The translations under genes and the position numbers were made by a program. A stretch of DNA of 64,000 nt from NCBI GenBank assembly GCA_041392125.1, contig JAWKMR010000005.1:124001-188000 (forward strand), given 5' to 3'. This DNA comes from Halomarinibacterium sp041392125 (GTDB taxonomy: Bacteria; Bacteroidota; Bacteroidia; Flavobacteriales; Flavobacteriaceae). The notes beneath the pieces were generated by a model. The model searched no databases. It saw only the letters and a program-made list of their open reading frames with translations, and was not told where the DNA came from. Below, in pieces: positions 18,254 through 26,829 of this stretch. Within the stretch, counting starts at the first letter, position 1. Every line of letters starts with the position of its first letter.

Positions 18254-18472
18254 TTATTTATTTATGATATTATTTTTAAAGCTTTTGATGGCATCGAGAC
18301 ACTGTTTATCGCTCATTTTATTTATGAGTTCTTTTTCAAAGTCATCAAATGGGGCTTTCATCTGAAACTTATCAATCAATACTGATTTTTCTATAAAATG
18401 GTTTAAAAAAGTATAAATCTTTAATGCCGCAATTGGGCTTAATTGAACATTGATTTTATCCTCTTTTTCCAT
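18254..18472 (-). CDS. Small protein of unknown function (72 aa)
   Basis: The ATG at 18472 begins MEKEDKINVQLSPIAALKIY and lies 7 bp after the stop of the upstream propeller gene. A longer reading from 18523 would overlap that gene and is less likely. The protein is soluble, mostly helical and Lys/Asp-rich, with no signal peptide or recognisable motif. It lies between a propeller gene and the C1q-type fibre gene, 5 bp before the latter, so it is almost certainly co-transcribed. Function unknown; a cytoplasmic helper or regulator is possible. Confidence 0.65.
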   Translation of the reverse strand: MEKEDKINVQLSPIAALKIYTFLNHFIEKSVLIDKFQMKAPFDDFEKELINKMSDKQCLDAIKSFKNNIINK

Positions 18473-18479
18473 GTTATTT

Positions 18480-19955
18480 TTACTGTTTAATAACTCTTTT
18501 GTAACAACCAAATCCATTTTCATCTATCACCTTAAGTATATATGTGCCCGATGGGAAAGGAAAGTCAAGTGTGACCAAAATACTGTTATCTAAATACCAA
18601 GATTTTAGTTGTCTTCCAGTACTATCAAAAACCAATATTTCAGCATTTTTTAATTCTCTTTCAAAAGACAACTGTAGTTTATTTTTAACTGGATTTATAA
18701 TAAAAATAGAGTTATCTTTAAAATCTTGGTTGGTAGTTTCTAGTGTTAGATTTTCATAAACTTTAACATAACCAAGAGTAGGCTGACTTTTAAATTCCTC
18801 ACTTGCATAAATGGCTATTCTACTTGCAGAATTACTAAATGAAACTTTATAGCCAAATTGATCTTGTGTATTGCCTTGTAACTCTAACCCAACTTGATTC
18901 CACGAATTGTTTTCCCATTGAAAAACACGCACTCTTCCTGCAGAACTGCCACCGCCATCATGAAAGGGATTTCCAAAGGCAATTTTAGTACCATCTGCAG
19001 AAAGGGAAAGGGTTGGGGTATAAAAATCTTCTAAATCAATGACATTGCCTCTTTGAAACCAAATGGTGTTTGTCCAATCGTACACATAAATTGCATCTTT
19101 ACCTCTGGCAGAAAATGTGTTCCCGTCATCACTCATTTCAAATAAAAGCCCAAAACCATCTAACTGTTGCGTCCCGGGAATAGGATTCCCTTTAAGTTCA
19201 TAGGTAGTGCCTGTCCATTGGTAAATATAAATTCGGCCAGCTACAATATCTGAACCAACGTCTTCAGTATAGGCAGGAACTCCAATAACACTCCCATCTG
19301 CTGAAATGGAAAGTACTTCAGCAAAGCCATGACCAGTACCTATTATTGTTTGTGTTTCTATGTATTGTGTTCCATTCCATTGATAAATAGACACTTTTCC
19401 AATTTCATTAGTATTCCCAAGATATCCCGGAACTCCAATAATATATCGATTATTTATTTCATCATAAGCTAAAGAAGATCCTAATTGTTCATTAGCCTCA
19501 CTACCCGAAATAGTATCAATCTCTTCCCAAGTGCTCCCTGTCCAATTCAAGATGGAAACTTTACCGTAGTAGCTATTATTAAACACATACGTTTTCATTC
19601 CTATTGCTATTTGATCTCCTTCAGAATTTATTATAGCAACATTTGGCTTAGCTTCCAGGGGAATAGGTTGCCCTTTTAAGACCCAATTATTGTTATTAAA
19701 CTGGTATACATAGGCATAGTAATTGAAATCTCCACCACCTAAATACTCCCCTGAGGTAAAAACTATATGATCCCCGGATTCATTTAATGATACATGCGAT
19801 CCAAATTCATAAAAACTAGCTTCAGAGGAAAAAATGGGATTCCCCAATTGTGTCCATTGAGAAAAAGCGCCAAAGGATAGCAAGAAAAAAATGGAAAAAA
19901 TTATTCCTTTTCTATTTCTTTTTTGTGGACTTATCATTGTTAATGGGTTTCTCAT
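18480..19955 (-). CDS. Secreted beta-propeller-like protein with T9SS type A tail (paralogue 5)
   Basis: 491 aa. Hydrophobic signal sequence (to about residue 32, FGAFSQ). Then about seven repeats of roughly 50 residues of the form GxxVxVYxWxGxxWxxxGxxIxGxxxxDxFG, for example GKVSIYQWNGTQYIETQTII, which resembles an integrin/FG-GAP-like propeller. The last about 80 residues are a T9SS type A sorting domain (INPVKNKLQLSF, GRQLKSWYL, GTYILKVIDENGFGCYKRVI). It would cross the outer membrane by T9SS and be released or anchored. It is one of five tandem paralogues; the next one upstream starts at 21448. Confidence 0.85.
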   Translation of the reverse strand: MRNPLTMISPQKRNRKGIIFSIFFLLSFGAFSQWTQLGNPIFSSEASFYEFGSHVSLNESGDHIVFTSGEYLGGGDFNYYAYVYQFNNNNWVLKGQPIPLEAKPNVAIINSEGDQIAIGMKTYVFNNSYYGKVSILNWTGSTWEEIDTISGSEANEQLGSSLAYDEINNRYIIGVPGYLGNTNEIGKVSIYQWNGTQYIETQTIIGTGHGFAEVLSISADGSVIGVPAYTEDVGSDIVAGRIYIYQWTGTTYELKGNPIPGTQQLDGFGLLFEMSDDGNTFSARGKDAIYVYDWTNTIWFQRGNVIDLEDFYTPTLSLSADGTKIAFGNPFHDGGGSSAGRVRVFQWENNSWNQVGLELQGNTQDQFGYKVSFSNSASRIAIYASEEFKSQPTLGYVKVYENLTLETTNQDFKDNSIFIINPVKNKLQLSFERELKNAEILVFDSTGRQLKSWYLDNSILVTLDFPFPSGTYILKVIDENGFGCYKRVIKQ

Positions 19956-19966
19956 ATACTCTTTTT

Positions 19967-21448
19967 TTATTGGTTAATAATAAGCTTCTTATTGGAGGTA
20001 TTTTTATCCATTGTTATTTTTAAAACATACGTTCCGGCTGTGTAGGGAAGCTCCATTTCGTAATTGAGAGATTGAGATAGTACATGATACTGAAGTTTTC
20101 TTCCTTGCATATCAAAAACTTCCAAAACACCATTTGAAAAGGGTTTAGCGAACGATATATTTACTTTTCCTTTTGATGGATTGGGGTACACCTCAAAATT
20201 CATAGAACTTTGATCTATATTACCAAGTGATGGATTTTGAAACACTTTTACATAACCACGATGATTTCCGTTTTCCAATTTGTTAGCAAAAACCGATAGT
20301 TTACTACCCGTTGCATCTAGTGAAACGTTTGTTCCAAAATGATCCTCTGGTTCTCCTTCAAGATTAAAACCTACTTGTTCCCAATTAGAATTCCATTGAT
20401 ATACTTTTACATTACCTGCATTTGTACCCCCACCATTAACCCAACTTGATCCTACAGCCAAAACAGTACCGTTTGCAGAAATATCGAAAGGACCAAATCC
20501 TGTAAAACCATTGGATTCTGCCACTATGGGTGTTCCTCTTAAAAACCAAATACTCCCTGTCCAATCATACACTTCTATAGTACCTAAGTTGTTTGGAAAT
20601 CCTAGAGCAGCCACGGTGTTTCCATCACTGCTTAACCCTAAAATAGAACCAAATTGTGTTAACTCCACAGATCCTGGTATGGGATTCCCTTTGGGTATAT
20701 ACTGGTTGCCTGATAGCTGATAAACATATACTTTACCCACTTCAAAATTTCCTCCAAAATCTTCATGAATGGCACCCACAGCTAGGGTACTAGCATCTTG
20801 AGAAACAGCTAGTCCATGACTCCCAAAACCACTACTGTTAACACCATCAATAGTTTGTATATTAGCATATTGACTTCCATTCCATTGGTATATATACACC
20901 CTTCCTGAAAAATTATTAACTACCCCAGAGCTTACAAAAAGTCTATCATGAATACCATCATATCCTATTTCACTACCAAATTGATCCTCTGGATTTTCAC
21001 CATATAGTGTATTTCCTTTTTGTTGCCAAATCCCGTTTTGCCAGCTATATACCTCCACTTTTCCCCTATTTGGTCCATTGTGCTCAAATCCAAAAATTCC
21101 AAAAGCTATCAGGGTGCCGTCTTCGTTAATAGTCACGATATTAGGAACATAGTCTGGAATGCTAATGGGGTTTCCTTTTAATTGCCAGTTAGTCCCTGTA
21201 AATTGATATACACGTACTTCACCAATCCATTGTGTACCCGTATGGGTAGTAGTAAAAACCATATGGTCACCACTTTGGTTTAGTTTTACATTGGCTCCAT
21301 GGTAAATATAATTTGTATTGGGTGGCAAGAGTGTATTCCCCAATTGTGTCCATTGGCTTAATACCAAATACGGACAGAATAATAAATACAAGAAAATAGG
21401 TAAGGATAGTCTAATCCTTACTGTTGTTTGTTTAAAATTTGTCTTCAT
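19967..21448 (-). CDS. Secreted beta-propeller-like protein with T9SS type A tail (paralogue 4)
   Basis: 493 aa from the ATG at 21448. A GTG 36 bp upstream is also in frame, but it falls inside an inverted repeat and would put charged residues before the signal peptide. Signal sequence to about residue 32 (PYLVLSQ). The propeller begins WTQLGNTLLPPNTNY, with blades such as GRVYIYQWNGSQYANIQTID and GKVYVYQLSGNQYIPKGNPI. The T9SS tail is FEVYPNPSKGKVNISF ... GTYVLKITMDKNTSNKKLII. It is most similar to paralogue 5. It is separated from paralogue 3 by a 204-bp gap containing a fold-back DNA element. Confidence 0.86.
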   Translation of the reverse strand: MKTNFKQTTVRIRLSLPIFLYLLFCPYLVLSQWTQLGNTLLPPNTNYIYHGANVKLNQSGDHMVFTTTHTGTQWIGEVRVYQFTGTNWQLKGNPISIPDYVPNIVTINEDGTLIAFGIFGFEHNGPNRGKVEVYSWQNGIWQQKGNTLYGENPEDQFGSEIGYDGIHDRLFVSSGVVNNFSGRVYIYQWNGSQYANIQTIDGVNSSGFGSHGLAVSQDASTLAVGAIHEDFGGNFEVGKVYVYQLSGNQYIPKGNPIPGSVELTQFGSILGLSSDGNTVAALGFPNNLGTIEVYDWTGSIWFLRGTPIVAESNGFTGFGPFDISANGTVLAVGSSWVNGGGTNAGNVKVYQWNSNWEQVGFNLEGEPEDHFGTNVSLDATGSKLSVFANKLENGNHRGYVKVFQNPSLGNIDQSSMNFEVYPNPSKGKVNISFAKPFSNGVLEVFDMQGRKLQYHVLSQSLNYEMELPYTAGTYVLKITMDKNTSNKKLIINQ

Positions 21449-21470
21449 CGTTTTACCTTTAAGTTTTTTT

Positions 21471-21616
21471 AAGTATAGCACCACAACCCTAAGGGTTGTT
21501 GGTTTTCTTTATTTTAAGTTTATAAAAGCATGGTTGTTTAATTACACTATTATGGCACAATACTATAATTGTTTGCTTTTTAAAAACCTTCATAAAAAAC
21601 CATTGGTGCTATACTT
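21471..21616. repeat. 146-bp fold-back element with 13-bp terminal inverted repeats
   Basis: AAGTATAGCACCA at 21471-21483 is perfectly inverted at 21604-21616. Just inside the left end is a near-palindrome with 8-bp arms ACAACCCT/AGGGTTGT (21483-21499). The element fills most of the gap between two propeller genes. No target-site duplication is obvious. It may be a MITE-like insertion or a large RNA hairpin in the transcript. Confidence 0.6.
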
Positions 21617-21652
21617 CCTAATTAACCAATTATGAAAAAAATTACCTTTGTG

Positions 21653-23155
21653 TTAGTGTTTAATTATTTTTTTTGTCATTGTTTTACCATCTAATTTGAG
21701 GTTTAAAAAATAGATGCCACTAGTTAATTCTACATTTACATTTGTTGTTATTTGATTTAGTGGTATGTTGGAATTAATTTTCTTTCCAGTAGCATCTACT
21801 AGTTCCATTTTGGCTCCTATCAATTCCTCTAGCATGCTTACTGTAAATGAATCAACAAAAGGGTTTGGACTTATTGTTACATTCCTTTCATCTTGAAATG
21901 CATTAATCCCTAAAATAGGAGCTTCATATACTTGTACCCAGCCTTCATTAAGGATAATAATATCTGCATTTGGAGCGCCCACAACCAATCTGTTACCGTT
22001 GGCATTTAAAGATAAACCGTAGCCTATAGAGTACCCTAATGAGCCAACAATAGGATCGAGATAGGGTTCATAAACACTACCATTATATTGATAGCTATAA
22101 ACAGAACCTGTAGCATTTACATTAAGAAAATCGGGGGCTGAAAATACAAAGGCGTTGCCACTAGCATTTATAGCTACATCATATCCAAATCCTTCGCCTA
22201 TATTTCCTATAATTGTATTTCCAATCTGTTGCCAGTTGTTTGGTGTTACTTCTTTAAAAACTTTTACTCTTCCAGGGACATTTTGAGTATGTTGCGAACT
22301 TGAAACTACAAAGGTTTTACCTGCTTCATCTAGATCGATGCTTAACCCAAATCGTTCTAGTTCTATATCTCCAGTTGTGCTAAATATTTGTTCCCAAAGT
22401 GAGCCATTATATTCAAGAACATAAAGAATACCTATGTCTTGGATGGTATTTTCGTCATATCCTATAGCACCAACAACCATTCTCATACCGCTACCACTAA
22501 GGGTAACCGCTCCAAGGTACATTTGATTTTGGAAACCTATAATTTGTTGACCCATAGGAACCCAAAGCGGGTCTAAAAGTTGAAATACCTGAACTCTTCC
22601 TGCATCTGTTAATGTAGGGGTATCGTGATTCCATGAACCTATGGCAATAATATCTCCTGCTAGATTAACATCGACACTTTTAAGTCCTAATCTATCGTTA
22701 TCGAATTCACCATAAAAAATTCCGGAAGGTGTCCAAGTGTTAGCGATAAGTTTATAAACTTGTACATACCCACGTTGTTTGCCGGCAATATTCGATTCGG
22801 GTGCGCTCACTATTAGGGTATCGCCATCTTCGTCTAACGCTACTCTTGTACCAAAGCGATCTTCGGCTTGACCATAAAGAGGCGTTCCGTAGGGTTGCCA
22901 GGCATTTCCATCCCATTGATAAGTATATACAGCACCCCCTTCATTGGCTTGCGTGGCATCTAAATAAGCCCCAATGGCAAGATGATTGCCATCTGCACTT
23001 AGTGAAGATTGAAAGCCAAGGCGAGCATTTTCAGTCCCCACAAAAGGGTCTCCTAAAGGTTCCCAAGATTGACTAAATATTTTGAGGGGTGAAAAAAATA
23101 AAACTATGAGCAGTATAATAATAATAATGATATGTTGTTTTTTAACTGTTTTCAT
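21653..23155 (-). CDS. Secreted beta-propeller-like protein with T9SS type A tail (paralogue 3)
   Basis: 500 aa. The N-terminal hydrophobic signal is rich in Ile (IIIIIILLIVLFFSPLKIFS). The propeller starts WEPLGDPFVGTENARLGFQS, with repeated SADGNHLAIG and GRVQVFQL elements. The tail is ISPNPFVDSFTVSM ... SGIYFLNLKLDGKTMTKKII, a typical T9SS type A domain. Its ATG overlaps the stop of the 191-aa gene by one base, so the two are translationally linked. It belongs to the same subgroup as paralogues 1 and 2, which keep WxPLGxP openings. Confidence 0.86.
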   Translation of the reverse strand: MKTVKKQHIIIIIILLIVLFFSPLKIFSQSWEPLGDPFVGTENARLGFQSSLSADGNHLAIGAYLDATQANEGGAVYTYQWDGNAWQPYGTPLYGQAEDRFGTRVALDEDGDTLIVSAPESNIAGKQRGYVQVYKLIANTWTPSGIFYGEFDNDRLGLKSVDVNLAGDIIAIGSWNHDTPTLTDAGRVQVFQLLDPLWVPMGQQIIGFQNQMYLGAVTLSGSGMRMVVGAIGYDENTIQDIGILYVLEYNGSLWEQIFSTTGDIELERFGLSIDLDEAGKTFVVSSSQHTQNVPGRVKVFKEVTPNNWQQIGNTIIGNIGEGFGYDVAINASGNAFVFSAPDFLNVNATGSVYSYQYNGSVYEPYLDPIVGSLGYSIGYGLSLNANGNRLVVGAPNADIIILNEGWVQVYEAPILGINAFQDERNVTISPNPFVDSFTVSMLEELIGAKMELVDATGKKINSNIPLNQITTNVNVELTSGIYFLNLKLDGKTMTKKIIKH

Positions 23156-23730
23156 TAGTTGTTAGTTTTTATAATTTTTCTTGTCATTGAAAACTTATTG
23201 AATCTTACATCCAAAAAGTAGATTCCATTATCATAAGGAAGCATAAGTGTGTCGTTGTTTTTAATTTTTTGAGGCATTGTTAATACTCTTCCCATCTCAT
23301 CATAAATACAAACCGTGATTTCCGATATTGAAAGAGGTAATTGTATTTCTACAAAAGGTTTTGTTGTAATAGAAAAAACTTTTATACTTTGAAGTGGATT
23401 TTCTTCCTCAAGCCCTAAGATTAATTCTTCATTTAGATAAGCAAAATCATAATTTTGATTACCACTAGGTACTTCATCAGAGAATCTATTTTTATTTGTT
23501 GAGAAAGAAAGCTCAGTACCCAAATAATCTGCTTTTGTATTTTCCTGTTTGTAAGTCACGTTATGCAAATAGTCATTACTAGTATCTAAAGAATATGTGT
23601 TATAAAGATTTTCTTGAGCTATGGCTAGAGATATATCTTCTAGAGGTTCTAATGACTGAGCATATAACACAACAGAAGATATCCATTGAAAAACAAGGAT
23701 GCCTACCATTAAAAAATAGTTTTTCTTCAT
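23155..23730 (-). CDS. Short secreted protein with T9SS-like tail and no propeller
   Basis: 191 aa. Signal peptide to about residue 24 (VVLYAQ). The middle 100 residues are polar, low in glycine and unlike the propeller blades. The C-terminal part has the T9SS type A pattern (IQLPLSISEITVCIYDEMGR ... NGIYFLDVRFNKFSMTRKII). It could be a small cargo of its own or a propeller gene whose centre was replaced. It starts 11 bp after the end of paralogue 2 and its stop overlaps paralogue 3. I do not recognise the middle region. Confidence 0.75.
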   Translation of the reverse strand: MKKNYFLMVGILVFQWISSVVLYAQSLEPLEDISLAIAQENLYNTYSLDTSNDYLHNVTYKQENTKADYLGTELSFSTNKNRFSDEVPSGNQNYDFAYLNEELILGLEEENPLQSIKVFSITTKPFVEIQLPLSISEITVCIYDEMGRVLTMPQKIKNNDTLMLPYDNGIYFLDVRFNKFSMTRKIIKTNN

Positions 23731-23741
23731 GGGTTTTGTTA

Positions 23742-25244
23742 TTATTCTTTAATAATTTTTTTAGTAATCGTTTTTCCGTTATAGGTCATTTTTAAAAAAT
23801 AAACACCAGAATCGTTGGGTAGGATAAGAGTTTGATTACCTGTATGTTCCAATTTTTTGGAGATTACGATACTGCGCCCCAAACTATCATAAAGAGATAC
23901 GGTAAGACCATGAAGATCTTCTGGTGTTTGTATGGTAATTTCATTTTGTGTAGGGTTAGGGAATAGAATCGTATTTTCCCAAGGGGAGTTTTCTGAAAGT
24001 GATAGTATTTCATCCTTATAGACCCTCGCCAATCCTAAATTGTCATTTATATAAGGAGCCCCAACAGAAAAAATGTTTCCTTCAAAATTAAAATCTAAAC
24101 CAGAGCCAAGTCTTTCAAGTGCAAGTTGGCCTAAAACAGGATTTAAATAGGGAACAATCGCATTTCCACTTACTCTATAGGTAAATACCATGCCTGCTCC
24201 TGTATTTACAATATCTATATCTGGTGCAGATACCGCAAGGGTTGAGCCATCTCCACTTATAGCCACATCCCATCCAAAAAGATCCAATTGGGTTCCTAGA
24301 ATGGGGGTGTCAAACAATTCCCATCCACTAGATCCTTCTTTAAACACATAAGCTTCACCCGGTAAATTATTAGTACTATATTCAAAAGCAGAAGCAATAA
24401 CTACCTCCCCACTATCATCCATATCGACCCTCCAACCTAATCTCCTAGAGTTTTGATCTCCAAAAAATTCACCCAATAAAACCCAGGTATTCAAGTCTGT
24501 ATCCCATTGATAGATAAAAACTGCACCAATGTCCTGAGAGGTATTTGTGGTATAACTCTGTACTCCTATTACTATTCGGCTTCCATCTTCATTAATGGCA
24601 ACTCCTGAGCCTAGAAAATCCGTTGGAGTATTTCCTACAATAGAGCCACCCAATTGCTGAAACGCTCCTCCTATATCTACAAATACCTTAACTTGACCTT
24701 TATTAGCGATACCATATTGAGGTGACCCAACAACAATAGTAGATCCATCGGCACTTATACCTACATCACCGCTACCAAAAAAATCTAAATCTGCATCACC
24801 CACCAGTTTGGATAGTAATTGCCATTCTATCCCACTCCATATATATACGTGAACGGCTCCTCTAGCTATACCTACTCCGGCATATCCTGGTTCGCTAATA
24901 ACTAATCTTGTGCCACTGGCGTCCATATCGATTCTTTCTCCAAATCGCCCACCTTCAATAGGTAAATCACTATAAATAGGGTCTCCCAACAACGTCCATT
25001 GTACACCTGTCCATTCGTAAACTTCAACTTTACCGGAGTCTACCAGTAGGGTTTCATCCAATGGCGCACCTATTGCGATTCTGGTACCATCTGCATTTAA
25101 TGCGGTTGCATGACCAAATCTTGAAAATACAGTACTCTCAAAGGTATCTCCTAGGAGTTGCCAATCTTGGGCATATAAACCATTAATAGCTATTATTTCT
25201 ATTAATAAAGTTGATATCCAGATGATCATAATTTTTGCTTTCAT
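23742..25244 (-). CDS. Secreted beta-propeller-like protein with T9SS type A tail (paralogue 2)
   Basis: 500 aa. Signal peptide to about residue 26 (INGLYAQ). The propeller opens DWQLLGDTFESTVFSRFGHA, and blades carry LNADGTRIAIGAP, GKVEVYEWTGVQW and similar. The T9SS tail is LFPNPTQNEITIQT ... SGVYFLKMTYNGKTITKKII. The gene starts 18 bp after paralogue 1 ends and lies 11 bp before the 191-aa gene. The Asp-rich turns resemble FG-GAP calcium sites, so calcium binding is plausible but not shown. Confidence 0.86.
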   Translation of the reverse strand: MKAKIMIIWISTLLIEIIAINGLYAQDWQLLGDTFESTVFSRFGHATALNADGTRIAIGAPLDETLLVDSGKVEVYEWTGVQWTLLGDPIYSDLPIEGGRFGERIDMDASGTRLVISEPGYAGVGIARGAVHVYIWSGIEWQLLSKLVGDADLDFFGSGDVGISADGSTIVVGSPQYGIANKGQVKVFVDIGGAFQQLGGSIVGNTPTDFLGSGVAINEDGSRIVIGVQSYTTNTSQDIGAVFIYQWDTDLNTWVLLGEFFGDQNSRRLGWRVDMDDSGEVVIASAFEYSTNNLPGEAYVFKEGSSGWELFDTPILGTQLDLFGWDVAISGDGSTLAVSAPDIDIVNTGAGMVFTYRVSGNAIVPYLNPVLGQLALERLGSGLDFNFEGNIFSVGAPYINDNLGLARVYKDEILSLSENSPWENTILFPNPTQNEITIQTPEDLHGLTVSLYDSLGRSIVISKKLEHTGNQTLILPNDSGVYFLKMTYNGKTITKKIIKE

Positions 25245-25262
25245 GACTACGATTTTAATAGG

Positions 25263-26726
25263 TTATTGTTTTATGATTTTTTTAGTTAGTGTGTTGCCAT
25301 TATATTCCATCTCTAGAAGGTAGATACCTTGAGGATAGGGGATGGTAAGTTTTTGATTTTGAAACACCGCATGTTTTTCCATAAGCACGCTGCCTTTAGT
25401 ATCAAAAAGGGTGGCGTTTACTTGAGGTATTTCTGATGGCAATTGGAATTGAATATACTCCCCTACTGGATTAGGGAATACAACAATTTCTTGTAATAAA
25501 CTAGACTCTGGAGTTGCAAGTATGTTATCAATATAGGTTTGTACTTTGCCAGAATTGTTATTGGCATCGGTAGCTCCTACCGATAGTCTTGAGCCAGAAG
25601 TGTTAAAAGATAAACCTGTACCAAAGCTATCTCCAACCTCACCTATTAGTATAGTATTATAAGGTTGAAAACTTGTACCATCATCTTTAAAAGTAAATAC
25701 TTTACCTCCTCCACCGTTTACAAAATCGGGTGCGCCAATTGCTAATAGGTCCCCTACTCCATTTAAAACAAGGTCAGCACCAAAATATTCCTCTGGAGCA
25801 TCCACTATAGTACTTCCATATTGAGACCAATCTCCAATGGTATCTTCCTTATAAATATAACCTTGCCCACCAAATATGCCACTTGAATGCTGAGCCGAAG
25901 AAGCAGCAATGACAGTACCCTCCTCATTCATAGAAACCGAAAAACCCAATCTTCTCCCCGGTATATCACCAGGAAACTGCGCTACTTTAGACCAATCCCC
26001 ATTTTCAAATAGATATACTTGTGCCAACCCTCTATTTTCGTCATGACCAAAAGCCCCTAAAGCAAACCTACTACCATCCCCATTTAAAGCTACTCTGCCA
26101 AGACCCAAGTTTTCACTTCCGCCACTTATAGGAGTTCCCTTAGGCACCCATTGTTGTGGACCCAAGCGCTCAAAGATTGCTATTTGACCTGCATTTACTA
26201 TTCCATTTACATCTACATTTTGAGACCCAATAGCTACGGTATTTCCATCTAGACTTATAGACACATCCCCGGAACCAAAAAAGTCTTGAAAATTGGAACC
26301 ATACAATACACCATCTTCTTCCCACGCAACGCCCGTCCACCTATAAATAAATACGGCACCTTGACTCACACCTCCTCCAGAGTGTAAATGTTCTGAAACC
26401 ACCAGCATACTTCCATTACCACTAAGTGCGACATGAATGCCAAATCTTCCATTATTTTCATGACCTAAAAAGGGATCTCCCATAGGTTGCCAATCGCTTC
26501 CGTTCCATGAAAAGGTGAGTACCTTACCCAACACATCTCCGGTGCTATTGTCTGTAGGTGCCCCTACTGCTATACGGTTGGAGTCTGCACTAATAGAGGT
26601 AGAAAAACCTAATCTAGACTCGGTATCCCCAAGAATGGGGCTTCCTAAGGGCAACCACTCTTGACAGAGGAGTGCAAATTGAAACGTTGAAAAAAAGACT
26701 ACATAAAAAAGTACATTTTGTTTCAT
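25263..26726 (-). CDS. Secreted beta-propeller-like protein with T9SS type A tail (paralogue 1, first in operon)
   Basis: 487 aa. Signal peptide to about residue 21 (FALLCQ). The propeller opens EWLPLGSPILGDTESRLGFS, with blades such as GKVLTFSWNGSDWQPMGDPF. The T9SS tail is VFPNPVGEYIQFQL ... QGIYLLEMEYNGNTLTKKII. It is the first structural gene after the second sensor/AraC gene. It sits 28 bp downstream of a TAGTTTTG -7 box and the paired TGTAACA boxes. It would be translocated by T9SS; the ligand or target is unknown. Confidence 0.86.
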   Translation of the reverse strand: MKQNVLFYVVFFSTFQFALLCQEWLPLGSPILGDTESRLGFSTSISADSNRIAVGAPTDNSTGDVLGKVLTFSWNGSDWQPMGDPFLGHENNGRFGIHVALSGNGSMLVVSEHLHSGGGVSQGAVFIYRWTGVAWEEDGVLYGSNFQDFFGSGDVSISLDGNTVAIGSQNVDVNGIVNAGQIAIFERLGPQQWVPKGTPISGGSENLGLGRVALNGDGSRFALGAFGHDENRGLAQVYLFENGDWSKVAQFPGDIPGRRLGFSVSMNEEGTVIAASSAQHSSGIFGGQGYIYKEDTIGDWSQYGSTIVDAPEEYFGADLVLNGVGDLLAIGAPDFVNGGGGKVFTFKDDGTSFQPYNTILIGEVGDSFGTGLSFNTSGSRLSVGATDANNNSGKVQTYIDNILATPESSLLQEIVVFPNPVGEYIQFQLPSEIPQVNATLFDTKGSVLMEKHAVFQNQKLTIPYPQGIYLLEMEYNGNTLTKKIIKQ

Positions 26727-26754
26727 AACAGTTTGATTTATTTGATTAATAAAC

Positions 26755-26762
26755 CAAAACTA
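26755..26762 (-). promoter_or_regulatory. -7 box (TAGTTTTG) of the propeller operon
   Basis: A minus-strand TAnnTTTG match lies 28 bp before the ATG at 26726. The same octamer occurs before the 48-aa ORF at 33712-33719. The TGTAACA boxes sit at identical distances upstream in both cases. Confidence 0.65.
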
Positions 26763-26790
26763 CTTGGATATGAAAAAACCCTTTTTTAAG

Positions 26791-26821
26791 ATTGTAACAA
26801 ATGCTTTCGTTATTGTAACAA
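26791..26821 (-). promoter_or_regulatory. Predicted AraC-type operator: two ATTGTAACAA direct repeats, 21 bp apart
   Basis: On the plus strand ATTGTAACAA occurs at 26791-26800 and again at 26812-26821. The start-to-start distance is 21 bp, two DNA turns, as expected for a dimer with paired helix-turn-helix domains. The cores begin 31 and 52 bp beyond the -7 box. The site is between the sensor/AraC gene stop (26830) and the operon promoter. Confidence 0.65.
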
Positions 26822-26829
26822 CCTAGTGT

